A stretch of 64,000 nt of DNA from Euhalothece natronophila Z-M001. Lineage in GTDB: Bacteria; Cyanobacteriota; Cyanobacteriia; Cyanobacteriales; Rubidibacteraceae. The DNA lies in the NCBI RefSeq assembly GCF_007904085.1, contig NZ_CP042326.1, forward strand, positions 2,542,001-2,606,000, given 5' to 3'. The position numbers were made by a program, and so were the translations under genes. The notes under the pieces were generated by a model. That model made no database searches. It was not told the origin of the DNA and saw nothing but the letters and a program-made list of their open reading frames with translations. Below, piece by piece: positions 25,980-35,425 of this stretch. Positions within the stretch are counted from its first letter, which is position 1. Every line of letters begins with the position of its first letter.

Positions 25980-27410
25980 TCATGAATTGATAGAACGCAA
26001 GAAACCAAACAGCTTCCGTAAAGTATTCTGTAGCTGAGTATTTTTAGCGTAATTCCGTTTCTTCAACTGTAACGCTGCTTTACTATTCACCTCAGACAGA
26101 GTGGGATAAATATGAATTATTCCCGTTAAGGCTGACACAGGTAAGTTATGCTTCATCGCCATGATTACTTCATGGATAATTTCTCCAGCAGAAGAACCCA
26201 CAATATGCGCTCCCAGAATTTCCCCTTTCCCAGTAGTGATAATTTTAGCAAAGCCTTCTGTTGCCCCTTCTGCTTGAGCGCGATCCACATCTGCAAACTC
26301 TTGCTTGAGAATCTCTACATCATCCCCATAACGGTCTCTCGCCTGTTTTTCAGTTAATCCCACACGGGCTAATTCTGGTTCAGTAAAGGTAGCCCAGGGA
26401 ACTACCCGATAGTCTGCTTTAGCTGAAGGGAAAAATAGGGCATTTTGCACCACTACCCCTGCTTCATAACCTGCGACATGAGTAAACTGATAGCCACCGA
26501 TAACATCACCACAGGCATAAATGCGGTTATTGGAGGTTTGCAGTTTTTCATTAACTTCTATCCCTTGCTCATTATATTTCACCCCTGCAGCTGCTAAATT
26601 CAGGGAATGCACATTGGGAACACGCCCAGAAGAGATTAAAATTTCATCAACAACCACTTCCTCATCGCCAACCCAGAGATGTTTTTTGCCGTCGATTACC
26701 TCGACTTTTTGCGCTCGTGCGCCTCGCAGAAGGTTAATCCCATCCGCTTCTAACTGTTTCTCTACCACTAACGCCGCTTCTGGGTCTTCTTTTGGTAGAA
26801 TATGGTCACGGCTGGATACCATGGTGACTTGTGAGCCTAAGCGATGAAATGCCTGTCCTAATTCACATCCGATGGGGCCTGCGCCAATGACGGCTAAAGA
26901 CTCGGGACGTTCTTTTAGGGAAAAGACTTGTTCATTGGTTAAAAAGCCAGCTTCTTCAAGGCCTTCAATGGGGGGAACTTTCGGGCGAGACCCTGTGGAA
27001 ACTACAAAAGCACGGGCTTTTAAGTCACGCCCATTAACGCTAAAGGTTTTCTCATCCTTAAATTGACCTTCCCCAAAAATCACTTCTACCCCTAGACTTT
27101 CAAACCGTTCTGGGGAATCATGGGGTTGGATGGTACTAATAACTTTCTGCACATGACCCGTAGCTTCGACAAATTGAATATCAGGGGGTGTAGTATAAAT
27201 GCCAAATCGTGAGCTATTTTTTACTTCATGGGCGACTCTCGAAGCGTGTAATAATGATTTACTGGGAACACAACCAAACCAGAGACAGTCTCCCCCTAAA
27301 CGGTCTTTTTCCACTAGGGCTACCTTGGCGTTTAACTGCGCTGCGGCACTGGCAACCACTAGCCCACCAGAACCACCGCCGATAATTACGATATCATAAT
27401 CTACTGCCAT
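25980..27410 (-). CDS. FAD-dependent pyridine nucleotide-disulfide oxidoreductase, MerA/Lpd-like
   Basis: A 476-residue flavoprotein. The FAD-binding GGGSGG motif opens it (VIIGGGSGGLVVASA), the redox disulfide is GGDCLWFGCVPSKSL, the NAD(P)H fold is AVIGAGPIGCELGQAF, the second FAD motif is RIYACGDVIGG, and the C-terminal base is IIHIYPTLSEV. Close cyanobacterial relatives are annotated mercuric reductase, but the paired C-terminal cysteines that deliver Hg(II) in true MerA are absent (the tail is LRKLFGFLRSINS), and no merR or merT is nearby. Mercury reduction is therefore doubtful; disulfide or quinone reduction is possible. Confidence 0.88.
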   Translation of the reverse strand: MAVDYDIVIIGGGSGGLVVASAAAQLNAKVALVEKDRLGGDCLWFGCVPSKSLLHASRVAHEVKNSSRFGIYTTPPDIQFVEATGHVQKVISTIQPHDSPERFESLGVEVIFGEGQFKDEKTFSVNGRDLKARAFVVSTGSRPKVPPIEGLEEAGFLTNEQVFSLKERPESLAVIGAGPIGCELGQAFHRLGSQVTMVSSRDHILPKEDPEAALVVEKQLEADGINLLRGARAQKVEVIDGKKHLWVGDEEVVVDEILISSGRVPNVHSLNLAAAGVKYNEQGIEVNEKLQTSNNRIYACGDVIGGYQFTHVAGYEAGVVVQNALFFPSAKADYRVVPWATFTEPELARVGLTEKQARDRYGDDVEILKQEFADVDRAQAEGATEGFAKIITTGKGEILGAHIVGSSAGEIIHEVIMAMKHNLPVSALTGIIHIYPTLSEVNSKAALQLKKRNYAKNTQLQNTLRKLFGFLRSINS

Positions 27411-27495
27411 TGTTATTATCTCTAAATGATCTCGACTTGTTTAATTTTCATTGAAGAGGATGAAACTTAGCCCTTCCTGATAATTAACTAAAAGA

Positions 27496-27529
27496 GCGAT
27501 TAGGTTCCGCCTATGTTTCGCGATCGCGC
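27496..27529. repeat. Double-hairpin repeat inside a HIP1 site (TAGG-CCTA subtype)
   Basis: GCGAT is followed by TAGG-TTCCG-CCTA, a second small hairpin TG-TTTCG, then CGATCGC. The same layout appears at 28513-28548, 50207-50240, 52302-52335 and 56889-56922. It lies in the 240-base spacer between the flavoprotein gene and the Rpn gene, which otherwise holds only HIP1-rich filler. Confidence 0.6.
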
Positions 27530-27651
27530 TACTCCCCCTCATCCCAAAAACTAATCGCGCTTCCCCCTTCATCTCAAGTAGCGATTAACTTTATTATGGC
27601 TAGAGGTGTGATAACCTAAAACGATAATTAACTGCTACTAAATCCAAGAAG

Positions 27652-28443
27652 TTGAAGACAGACAGCCTTTTTTACCGATTGTTCCAAATACGACCGCAAT
27701 TATTTTTTGAACTCCTTTCTGGTTCATCTCAAGCTGATTGCAATTATCAGTTTACCTCCGTAGAAGTTAAGCAATTAGCATTTCGCATTGACGGTATCTT
27801 TTTTCCTAGCAGTGGCAACAAAAAAGACCCATTTTATGTGGTAGAAGTGCAGTTTCAACCTGATGAGCAACTTTATTCTCGCATTTTTTCTGAACTTTTT
27901 CTATACATCAAACAATATCAGCCTGTGCATCCTTGGCGAGTAGTAGTGATTTATCCGACTCGCAGTGTAGAAAGAAATAGTGAGCCTCATTTCCAACCGT
28001 TGTTAAATTTGGAGCAAGTGAGGCGAATTTATCTTGATGAATTAGAGGAAGGGGAAAATAGTCCTTTGGGGGTGCGCTTAGTGAAATTAATTACTTCAAA
28101 AGAAACGGAAGTTTCACAACAAGCGCAAATGCTATTAGAGTCAGTTTCTAGAGAGGTAAACGAGACAAAACTTAGAAGTGATATCATAGACTTAATCGAG
28201 AGTATTATGGTTTATAAGTTTCCAAAAATGAGTCGGAAGGAGATTGCTGCCATGTTAGGGGTAGATGATTTAAAACAAACAAGATTTTATCAGGAAGTAT
28301 TTACGGAAGGGAAACAGGAAGGAAAACTAGAGGCAGTGTCAAGAATGCTAGACTCTGGTGTTGAGTTAAATACGATCGCGCAGTGGTTGGATTTACCTCT
28401 AGAGATGGTAAAAAAGGAGGCTAACAAGAAAAAAACATCTTAA
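27652..28443 (+). CDS. Rpn-family PD-(D/E)XK nuclease (DUF2887)
   Basis: A 263-residue protein starting at TTG. The nuclease core includes LAFRIDGIFFPS and FYVVEVQFQPDEQLYSRIF, giving the D...ExQ pattern of PD-(D/E)XK enzymes. Residues about 190-263 add the helical tail IAAMLGVDDLKQTRFYQEVF and EGKQEGKLEAVSRMLDSG, typical of Rpn/recombination-promoting nucleases. These proteins are widespread in cyanobacterial accessory DNA; roles in recombination or phage defence have been proposed. A near-identical second copy at 53322 is interrupted by a group II intron, and this intact copy defines the splice product. Confidence 0.88.
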   Translation: MKTDSLFYRLFQIRPQLFFELLSGSSQADCNYQFTSVEVKQLAFRIDGIFFPSSGNKKDPFYVVEVQFQPDEQLYSRIFSELFLYIKQYQPVHPWRVVVIYPTRSVERNSEPHFQPLLNLEQVRRIYLDELEEGENSPLGVRLVKLITSKETEVSQQAQMLLESVSREVNETKLRSDIIDLIESIMVYKFPKMSRKEIAAMLGVDDLKQTRFYQEVFTEGKQEGKLEAVSRMLDSGVELNTIAQWLDLPLEMVKKEANKKKTS

Positions 28444-28512
28444 CCTAGGCTTAACCACGATTGCTGCAGAGACTCTCGCAGAGCAACATTGCGCCTTCCC
28501 ACTCATCCCAAA

Positions 28513-28548
28513 CCCGTTTGTGTAGCATAGACGGTAGCCTAATCGCGC
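28513..28548. repeat. Double-hairpin repeat (TAGG-CCTA subtype)
   Basis: Opposite orientation to the copy at 27496. GTTTGTGTAGCATAGACGG then TAGCCTAATCGCGC keeps the imperfect stem and the terminal HIP1 half-site. It fills the gap after the Rpn gene. Confidence 0.55.
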
Positions 28549-28570
28549 TACTATCGGAGGAAATGGTGCT

Positions 28571-28801
28571 TTACTTTAATATAGTTTGATAAATATTCAT
28601 CATTTGCTGATAGTTAATTTCAGGGGTATATTTTTGTTGATAAACCTGACGGGCTTTTTTCCCCATCTTTTCCATTTGCATAAGATGATTGCCACTCCAT
28701 CTCAAGGCTTCAACCCAACTCTGCATTGCATTATGAGGAATGAGAATTGATTTTTTGGTTGGTAGCCGAGAAAATGAACATTGCTGAGAGCGCGATCGCG
28801 C
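28571..28801 (-). pseudogene. C-terminal remnant of a glycosyltransferase
   Basis: About 76 codons in one minus-strand frame read QQCSFSRLPTKKSILIPHNA, then EALRWSGNHLMQMEKMGKKA and YQQKYTPEINYQQMMNIYQT before TAA. This is the helical C-terminal tail of a GT4-type (group 1) glycosyltransferase. The N-terminal catalytic domains are missing, and a HIP1 site lies at the truncated end. The tail resembles that of the intact gene immediately upstream, so it may be a relic of a tandem or neighbouring transferase. Confidence 0.75.
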
Positions 28802-28804
28802 TTT

Positions 28805-29944
28805 TTACCTTAATATAGTATGGTATTGTTGAATTACTTTTTCAGGCAAATGCTGTTCAATGGGATAAGTGGGAATTTTTTGTTTTGATAGGGTATCAAT
28901 GATCTGTTCAGCAATGACTTGCGGATCGCGACTGCTCACAACAAAATCAGGACAATGGCACATAAATTCTGGAATATTTGGAGGAAGCAAAGTAGGGCGT
29001 TTTAAGGCTAAGGCTTCTAAACTAGAACGACCAATTGACTCATTAGGAGATAAATTAATACACAAGCTAGCACCAGCCATTAAGTTTAAGATATCCTTTC
29101 GGTTACGGTTGCCAACATAATGAACATTTTCAGATTGCAGTAAGTTAAGAATTTTTGGATTGGTTGTTTTGATATAGCCAGCTAGCACTAATTTAATGTC
29201 AGGCTGCTTTGGATGAACAAATTGAGTAAAGGTTTCTAGGAGTAAGTCAATGGCTTTAATTTCTTTGATCATCCCTGCATAAAAGATATAAGGCGTTTGA
29301 TCTAGCCCTAATTCCGTCAACAAGTTTTCAACTTCTACGGAATTAACAGAAATGGTTTCTTGGGGAATGGGAATATAAGTAATTTTTTCTTGATTTAAGC
29401 CTCCTGAGATGAGAAGCTGGCGAACATTTTCGGAACAAGCAATGACTTGATCATATTGGGATAGATATTTAACCTGTTTGAGGGGTAGCAAAACATCTCT
29501 AACATCAGCAATATATTTTTGTTTAGATTGTTTCTGCGCGATCGCGCGTTTCATGACTTGTGGAAAGATACCAGGTAAATTATAGAAGCTGGTGTGAACT
29601 AACACAGCATTAGACTGTTTTTTTTGAACAATACTGGGTAGTTTTAAATATTGTAAGTTCTGCCAAGCATAGCCAATTAAATCTCTAATTAATTGTTTCT
29701 TTTTTCCAGTACGACTTGGAAATAACCCAAGGTATTCACCATTGTCAAAATTAATCGGAAGGTTCGCCTTTTCACTTATAATGGTTAAATCAATGCCTTG
29801 ATGCTGTAAACCTTCTGCTAAGAGATAGTAGTAAGTTGCAGCACCAGTACCACTACCGAACAAAATAGGAGTAATGATAATAACTTTATAAGAATAAAAT
29901 ATAAAATTGTTAAAAGGATTGTTATAATGTAAATATGAGTTCAT
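28805..29944 (-). CDS. Glycosyltransferase, group 1 (GT4-like)
   Basis: A 379-residue GT-B fold enzyme. The N-lobe has ILFGSGTGAATYYYLLAEGL, the donor-side glycine-rich entry, and the C-lobe has PYIFYAGMIKEIKAIDLLLE and the E-x7-E-like block SIGRSSLEALALKRPTLLPP. It probably transfers a sugar from a nucleotide donor to a lipid-linked or polysaccharide acceptor on the cytosolic face. It is the last intact gene of a minus-strand cluster; its start is one base from the stop of the next gene upstream. Confidence 0.87.
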   Translation of the reverse strand: MNSYLHYNNPFNNFIFYSYKVIIITPILFGSGTGAATYYYLLAEGLQHQGIDLTIISEKANLPINFDNGEYLGLFPSRTGKKKQLIRDLIGYAWQNLQYLKLPSIVQKKQSNAVLVHTSFYNLPGIFPQVMKRAIAQKQSKQKYIADVRDVLLPLKQVKYLSQYDQVIACSENVRQLLISGGLNQEKITYIPIPQETISVNSVEVENLLTELGLDQTPYIFYAGMIKEIKAIDLLLETFTQFVHPKQPDIKLVLAGYIKTTNPKILNLLQSENVHYVGNRNRKDILNLMAGASLCINLSPNESIGRSSLEALALKRPTLLPPNIPEFMCHCPDFVVSSRDPQVIAEQIIDTLSKQKIPTYPIEQHLPEKVIQQYHTILR

Positions 29945-30861
29945 TATAAGCTCAATATTCTCTTAATTTTTCTAATTGCTCTAGGTAATAATCCAAATAT
30001 TTTTTTATTTCGGAAATTATCAGCTTTAGTATTAGGAATAATGAAAGGTGGGTGTTGAAGAGGAAAACTAATCGGTTGTGTTGGCAAATTAGCAATTGGG
30101 CTTTTGACATCAGTCGTGTGGGTACTTGTTGAAGAAAAACCAATATTTGATACTAAATTTTGATTAGGAATAATAATTAGTCCATTTTGTATCCAACAAG
30201 AAAATGTCCAAAGATAAGCCCAGCTATCTATTTTTTTATCATAAACAGATTGCAATTTATGTTTTCTGTATTGAATTAGCCAAAAATCATTGTTCAATAT
30301 ATCTTTTAACCAACCTCCATTTCGTATTTCTTCCCATAATTTCATATTATGATCATAATATTGCCAAGCTCTATCCCATGTTGCCCACCCCCAACAATCA
30401 TTGAAACGTGAGAAGTAATAACTATAATTTGTTCTTTTACGTCCAAATTGAAAATTGTCACCAGAGATAGCCATAATTCGCTTATCATCGCGATATTTTT
30501 CCAGTAATTCTTGGCAAAATGGAAAGAATGTGGAATCAGGTAAACAGTCATCTTCAAGTATGATTGCTTCATCTACTAGACTAAAAGCCCAATCTAAACC
30601 ACTAGAAACCCTTTTTCTACAACCTAAATTAACATCAGAGTAATTTTTAAGCACTTCACAATCCCAATCAACTGTATCAATTATGGCACGCACCGCAGCA
30701 CATTTTTCTGCTTCTCCTTCTTTATCAGAACGTGCCCCATCTGCAACTACTAATAGCTTCTTAGGCTTGGCTTGGCGGATGGCTTCAAAGACTTTGGCGG
30801 TGGTGTCTGGTCGGTTGAATATTATAAAAATAACTGGTGTTTCTAAGTGGTGATTATTCAT
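29944..30861 (-). CDS. GT-A fold glycosyltransferase (GNT-I/HlpA-like)
   Basis: A 305-residue protein beginning with TPVIFIIFNRPDTTAKVFEA, the entry strand of this family, followed by the DxD-like metal site EAIILEDDCLPDSTF and GCRKRVSSGLDWAF. Unlike the classic GT2 enzymes, the family resembles eukaryotic GNT-I and is often named hemolytic protein HlpA-like. Substrate is unknown. It sits within a run of transferase genes of one strand and overlaps its downstream neighbour by one base. Confidence 0.82.
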   Translation of the reverse strand: MNNHHLETPVIFIIFNRPDTTAKVFEAIRQAKPKKLLVVADGARSDKEGEAEKCAAVRAIIDTVDWDCEVLKNYSDVNLGCRKRVSSGLDWAFSLVDEAIILEDDCLPDSTFFPFCQELLEKYRDDKRIMAISGDNFQFGRKRTNYSYYFSRFNDCWGWATWDRAWQYYDHNMKLWEEIRNGGWLKDILNNDFWLIQYRKHKLQSVYDKKIDSWAYLWTFSCWIQNGLIIIPNQNLVSNIGFSSTSTHTTDVKSPIANLPTQPISFPLQHPPFIIPNTKADNFRNKKIFGLLPRAIRKIKRILSL

Positions 30862-30908
30862 TTTACAGAAAAAATATTTCTTAATTATAAGTAAGAGTAA
30901 TTAAGTTA

Positions 30909-31799
30909 TTACTGTGTAAATAGTAATTGTTTCATATATTCTTTACCCATAACGAATTTTAACATTATAGCAATATAGACAACTTTTAGCTTCTTAAAAC
31001 TTCCCAGAATTTCAGATGATATAAAAATAATAAAAATTTTTTCAATAGGAGGACTCATATATTTAAGCCCTCGCAAAAACTTTAGAAAAAAAGCGCGATC
31101 GCGATTCAAGTCATAAACTCCTATTGCAATTCTTTTAGATTTATTTAAAGCATCTTCTAAAGATGATCGAGCTGGATGATCTACACAAGCATTTTCAGCG
31201 TATATTTGTCTATATCCTGTTGCAAAAACTCGCTGTCCCCATTCTAAGTCTCCTCTGGATTGAAGTTTTTCATTAAATTTTCCTACAGTTTCAATGACAG
31301 ATTTATAAGTAAATAGATTAGCAGTTGCACCGAATTGAAAACGCTTAATATATTTTTCTTGAGGAAATGCTGTTACTTTTTCATAAATTTCAAAATCTGT
31401 AGGAAAACTAGAATTTTTATAAAATATGTTAATTTTTCCAGCAACTAAACCACAATTTAAGGTACTAACTAATTGGAAAACTCCTTGTTCAAGCCAATTT
31501 TGATCGGGAATACAGTCAGAGTCAGTGAATGCTATAATTTCCCCTCTAGAATTTTTAATCCCTTTATTCCGAGCGGCATAACTTCCTAATTTTGGCTCTT
31601 TGAATAATCGTACATTATTTTTTTCAATTTTATAAGGAGGCTCATCTTCAGGACTATTATTCACAACAATAATCTCGAAATTCTCTATCTGATAAGTCTG
31701 ATTGGAAAGTGCTTCTAAACAAATTTTTAATCGTTCCCAATCGTGATAGGTAGGAATAATCACAGATACAAAAGGTGTTTTTTCAGTATCAGCTATCAT
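30909..31799 (-). CDS. Glycosyltransferase family 2
   Basis: A 296-residue GT2 enzyme: FVSVIIPTYHDWERLKICLE at the N-terminus, the nucleotide-binding acidic pair in EIIAFTDSDCIPDQNWLEQG, and the acceptor-side RGDLEWGQRVFATGY. The C-terminal region has hydrophobic stretches compatible with a membrane-associated tail. The gene overlaps its upstream neighbour by four bases (ATGA type), a sign of one polysaccharide operon. Confidence 0.9.
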   Translation of the reverse strand: MIADTEKTPFVSVIIPTYHDWERLKICLEALSNQTYQIENFEIIVVNNSPEDEPPYKIEKNNVRLFKEPKLGSYAARNKGIKNSRGEIIAFTDSDCIPDQNWLEQGVFQLVSTLNCGLVAGKINIFYKNSSFPTDFEIYEKVTAFPQEKYIKRFQFGATANLFTYKSVIETVGKFNEKLQSRGDLEWGQRVFATGYRQIYAENACVDHPARSSLEDALNKSKRIAIGVYDLNRDRAFFLKFLRGLKYMSPPIEKIFIIFISSEILGSFKKLKVVYIAIMLKFVMGKEYMKQLLFTQ

Positions 31800-32887
31800 G
31801 GATAATTAACCTCATAATCATTATTCAGGCGAGTAGCTTCATAAATCCGAGCTGAGGAAGTTGTAGTATCTGCCGAATTATTGAGCATCAAATTTTTAGT
31901 TTTATGATCGTAAGTTTTTTCCACTTGAGTAGTTATCCATTTTTGGCAGTAATCCTTACCTAGATCGAATGCTTCCCCACAAAATGCTAGTTCCAATCCT
32001 GGCGGATTATAGGGCCAGCTGTAATCACTTTGGTCTAATTGGGTTCTAAAGATAGGTTCTTTAGTAATGTCCAGCATTTTTTGCATTTTGCTGGATGACC
32101 AAAACTTATGCTTCGGAAAGTGTTTTTTTAGAATTGCAAAGGCATAAAGGTTAAAGCTGTGGTAACCAACTGATTTGCTATACAGAGAGCGACGATTGCG
32201 CTTACTTTTCACGATTCTTTTGATTGCCATAGTAATGTTACTGAGAGAGTTGAGGTCTTTCAATTTAGTTTTACCTAGTGGTGAATTATGGAAAATTACA
32301 CCATTCTGATAATTGTCTACATTAGTACCAATTTGATCAAGAAATTGATATACCTTATCAGTTGCTTCTTGATCTCTTAGTTCAGCTCCAATAGCAGCAA
32401 ACCAAAGCTGATGATTAAATGTTCTATCAGGGGTTAGATAGTTTCCCTCAGCGGCAACTCGTTGCCAAATAGCTCGATTTTCTAGAAAAGGATGGAGTTC
32501 AAATACTTCCTTGGCAGTTGTATAGGCATCTTCCCGCTTTAAGGTACGAGCAGCACAAATAAGCCCTTCTATAGCCCAAGCCTGTCCTATCAGTCCATTA
32601 CAGGAATCTTTTTTAGGATTTTTGCGACAAAAAAAGCTAGCTTCTTGAGGTCGCGCTTCAGCACTTAATAGATAATTGGTTGCTTTATTAGCGGCATGAA
32701 ACAAACGCTGGTCTTGGGTTTGCTCATAGATATGACAGAAGGTGACGAGCCAGTGAGCTGTATTACGAACAGGTGTTTCTGGATCATGGTATGGACCATT
32801 ATGCCCTGAGGGCATAGAACCATCAGGTTGCTGAATTTCTAGTGCCTGAAGTGCGCTAGCTTCTAATACTTGAATTAGAGAAGGCAT
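31796..32887 (-). CDS. Alpha/alpha-toroid (six-hairpin glycosidase-like) protein
   Basis: A 363-residue protein of repeated helical hairpins (for example VRNTAHWLVTFCHIYEQTQD, LIGQAWAIEGLICAARTL, FNHQLWFAAIGAEL). The pattern of paired helices with aromatic-acidic loops is that of (alpha/alpha)6 barrels found in glycoside hydrolases and epimerases acting on polysaccharides. I cannot name the family or the reaction. It sits between glycosyltransferase genes and overlaps the GT2 gene by four bases, suggesting a role in trimming or modifying the product. Confidence 0.75.
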   Translation of the reverse strand: MPSLIQVLEASALQALEIQQPDGSMPSGHNGPYHDPETPVRNTAHWLVTFCHIYEQTQDQRLFHAANKATNYLLSAEARPQEASFFCRKNPKKDSCNGLIGQAWAIEGLICAARTLKREDAYTTAKEVFELHPFLENRAIWQRVAAEGNYLTPDRTFNHQLWFAAIGAELRDQEATDKVYQFLDQIGTNVDNYQNGVIFHNSPLGKTKLKDLNSLSNITMAIKRIVKSKRNRRSLYSKSVGYHSFNLYAFAILKKHFPKHKFWSSSKMQKMLDITKEPIFRTQLDQSDYSWPYNPPGLELAFCGEAFDLGKDYCQKWITTQVEKTYDHKTKNLMLNNSADTTTSSARIYEATRLNNDYEVNYP

Positions 32888-33102
32888 ACAATCATTAAAA
32901 ATATTTCAATTGAAATTAACTATTTTTATATTTATATATAGCATTTCCTAAGCTGGTAAGCTACAAGGTTATTAGTTTAGGAAATAGGAGACAGGGAACA
33001 CAGCGTGTAGTTAATGGGAGTGAAAAATGCTATAAATTATGCTACTAAATAGCTATTAGCCCCATTGACATTAGAGATAAATAACTAACATAGATGTTTT
33101 CA

Positions 33103-34190
33103 TTAAGAACTATAATTGCTATTGACAATTTTTTTTATAGTAGATTGAATCCGATCTACATGGATATCCCACGAGTTTAAATCGTACCATTTTGTATTAT
33201 CTATAATAACTTGACCAGGTGAAAAATTATTATTTAATCGTTTCATCATTCGGTTCAATGCTGAAACAGCAGATTCAATATTTCCAGGCTCATAAACCTC
33301 ATACCATTCCCAGCCTTTAGCTTGTTCTTGAAAATTTCCTAAATTTGGAAAAACTACAGGTTTTCCATAAGATATTCCAAGAGCAAGTACTCCAGAATTG
33401 ATTCCATCTAAATGACCCAAAAAAACTACGTCAGATGCGGCCATTATTTCAGGAATTTCGGAAGGAAGTATGGATTTGTGAAAAATTCTCTTATTTTCAG
33501 AAGCAAAAAACTTCTGCTTTAAAATACTATAATTTTGGTAAAGTGTTGGAGTAGCTTTCTCAGTTTTTTCTTCAAATTTAGCTAATATATTTTTGTGTTG
33601 AGATGGTCCAACTGAGAAAAAACAATGTTGCTTATTTTTAAAATTTTGAAATACGCTTCCAGCAAAATTTACTCCTTTATTTTTTCGCATTCTACCAAAA
33701 AATAGGAATGAAAATTTTTGATTCGGGATTTTGTATTTTTGTCTAGCACCTTGGCTAGAATAAGGAATTTTAGTATATGGCCCATGGGGACAAATTATAT
33801 GTTTTGATTTTGTTGTTGCTGGAAATTCTTCTTTAATAAGTTTAATTGAGTTTTCTCCATGGTGAACAATTATGTCGGCTTCTCCATATATAAGTTCATA
33901 AGCTCTCTGATCAAATTTTGATGGATTTGAATGTGGTAATTTATTATGAAATGTACAAACAATTGGAACCTTATTCGTTTTGTAATATTCCAACCTTTCA
34001 GATAAGAGTGTAAGCGTACACTCCTCCATAGGAAGCTTGTGTCGCCATTTATAAATAGCCTCTGGCCACTGAATATGCAAAAAGGTTGGAAGGAAATCAG
34101 AAAATAAAAAGTTCTGTACATCTAAAATCACACTATAACCTTTACGCGAGTAGGCTTTAGCTAAAAGCTCTACATATTCATTTGCAGAAT
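33103..34190 (-). pseudogene. Glycosyltransferase (GT4-like), 5' end removed at an IS630 element
   Basis: From the ATG at 34131 the frame gives 342 residues with the GT-B C-lobe SFLFFGRMRKNKGVNFAGS, ASDVVFLGHLDGINSGVLA and GKPVVFPNLGNFQEQ. The same frame continues upstream as NNSANEYVELLAKAYSRKGY, which is normal N-lobe sequence, up to the IS630 terminus at about 34191. The natural start codon has therefore been lost. A shortened product from 34131 lacking the first Rossmann strand is unlikely to be active. It is the most upstream gene of the minus-strand polysaccharide cluster. Confidence 0.75.
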
Positions 34191-34192
34191 TA

Positions 34193-35309
34193 TTAATCCG
34201 TGCGCTAAATAGTTAACATGGGAAAGTGAAGTACGGCAGTTTTCTATATGCAATTAAAAGACGCTCGGAGTTTACCCCCTCAAGCTCAACAAGCAATCCG
34301 TAAAAGGGCGGTCATGGCAGTGATTGAGAACAAACGTTCTCAAGGAGAAGTGGCCCAAGAGTTTGGAGTTACTCGTACAGCAGTTAATCAGTGGGTGCAA
34401 CGTTACCGTCGTGGGGGTGAGACAGCTCTCAAAGCTTGTAAACAAGGTCGTCGTGAGCATCCTACCTTGGCGCGATCGCAGGTAACGACAATTACTCGTC
34501 TCATTCGGGATTACAGCCCAGAACAACTACAACTGCCATTTACTCTCTGGACTCGACAAGCCGTATCTCAGCTCATTGAACAATGTTGGGGAATTACTCT
34601 TTCTCAAACGACGATTGGTCGTTATCTGCGTCGTTGGGGACTGTCTCCACAAAAGCCTGCCAAATGCGCTCGTGAGCAATGTCCTCACCAGCTTCAGCAT
34701 TGGTTAACTCATGAATATCCAGCGATTCACAAGCGAGCACAGCAGGAAGGAGCTGAGATTCATTGGGGTGATGAAATGGGATTGCGTTCGGACCATCAAG
34801 CAGGGACTTGTTGGTCTGAGGTAGGGAAAACGCCAATTGTAGAAGGAACTGGGCAACGTTTCAGTTGCAACTTAATTTCCGCCCTGACCAATCGAGGAAC
34901 CCTACGCTTTCAAGTATTTCAAGGGGGATTTAATAGCGATGTCTTTTTGGAATTTTTACGCCGATTAATTCGCTCCAGGGAAAACAAAGTTTTTTTGATT
35001 GTAGATCGCCACCCAGTACATCGCTCCCGTAAAGTTCAACAATGGGTAGCTCAACATCAGGATGAATTGGAACTGTTTTATCTTCCCCCCTACAGCCCAG
35101 AACGAAATCCCGATGAATTTCTCAATCAGGACATTAAAAGCAATGCTATGAGACGACAAAGACCCCGTAATCGTAATGAACTCATGAAAAGGGTTCGCTC
35201 TTATTTATACAGTCTTCAGAAATGTCCCGAACGTATTAGTCGTTATTTTTGGGCTCAGCCAGTTCAATATGCTGGCCTTTAGGTGTTAACTATTTCCTGC
35301 ACGGATTAA
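34193..35309 (+). mobile_element. IS630-family insertion sequence
   Basis: Terminal inverted repeats begin TTAATCCGTGC and continue, after three mismatches, with AAATAGTTAACA at both ends. TA dinucleotides flank both ends (34191-34192 and 35310-35311), the expected IS630 target duplication. The body is 1117 bp and carries one transposase gene. The flanking genes on either side are different truncated genes. Confidence 0.85.
34248..35282 (+). CDS. IS630-family transposase
   Basis: A 344-residue transposase. The N-terminal helix-turn-helix is SQGEVAQEFGVTRTAVNQWV, followed by a second winged-helix region. The DDE catalytic residues are in EIHWGDEMGLRSDH, VFLIVDRHPVHRS and PPYSPERNPDEFLNQDIK, which also contains the family-specific SPxxNPxE-type motif. 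The gene is full length with no frameshift, and appears functional. Confidence 0.93.
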   Translation: MQLKDARSLPPQAQQAIRKRAVMAVIENKRSQGEVAQEFGVTRTAVNQWVQRYRRGGETALKACKQGRREHPTLARSQVTTITRLIRDYSPEQLQLPFTLWTRQAVSQLIEQCWGITLSQTTIGRYLRRWGLSPQKPAKCAREQCPHQLQHWLTHEYPAIHKRAQQEGAEIHWGDEMGLRSDHQAGTCWSEVGKTPIVEGTGQRFSCNLISALTNRGTLRFQVFQGGFNSDVFLEFLRRLIRSRENKVFLIVDRHPVHRSRKVQQWVAQHQDELELFYLPPYSPERNPDEFLNQDIKSNAMRRQRPRNRNELMKRVRSYLYSLQKCPERISRYFWAQPVQYAGL

Positions 35310-35369
35310 TAATGTAGATTTACCAGCTGCAACCTCACCATCTAACTCAATAGTGATTTTGTTCATCAT
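35310..35369 (-). pseudogene. First 20 codons of a P-loop protein cut off by the IS630 element
   Basis: Reading from ATG 35369 or 35366, the frame gives NKITIELDGEVAAGKSTL and then runs into the IS end. A GxxxxGKST Walker A right after an N-terminal beta strand is typical of small nucleotide kinases or GTPases. The rest of the gene is not on the other side of the IS, where a glycosyltransferase frame begins. Confidence 0.6.
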
Positions 35370-35425
35370 TATTTAACTTGTTTTGATTAAGTAGCGTGAT
35401 TGGACTCCGTCCATGCTTCACGAAG

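Noticed and set aside
25980-27410. Mercury resistance operon
   Set aside because: No merR, merT or merP gene is adjacent and the C-terminal cysteines are missing.
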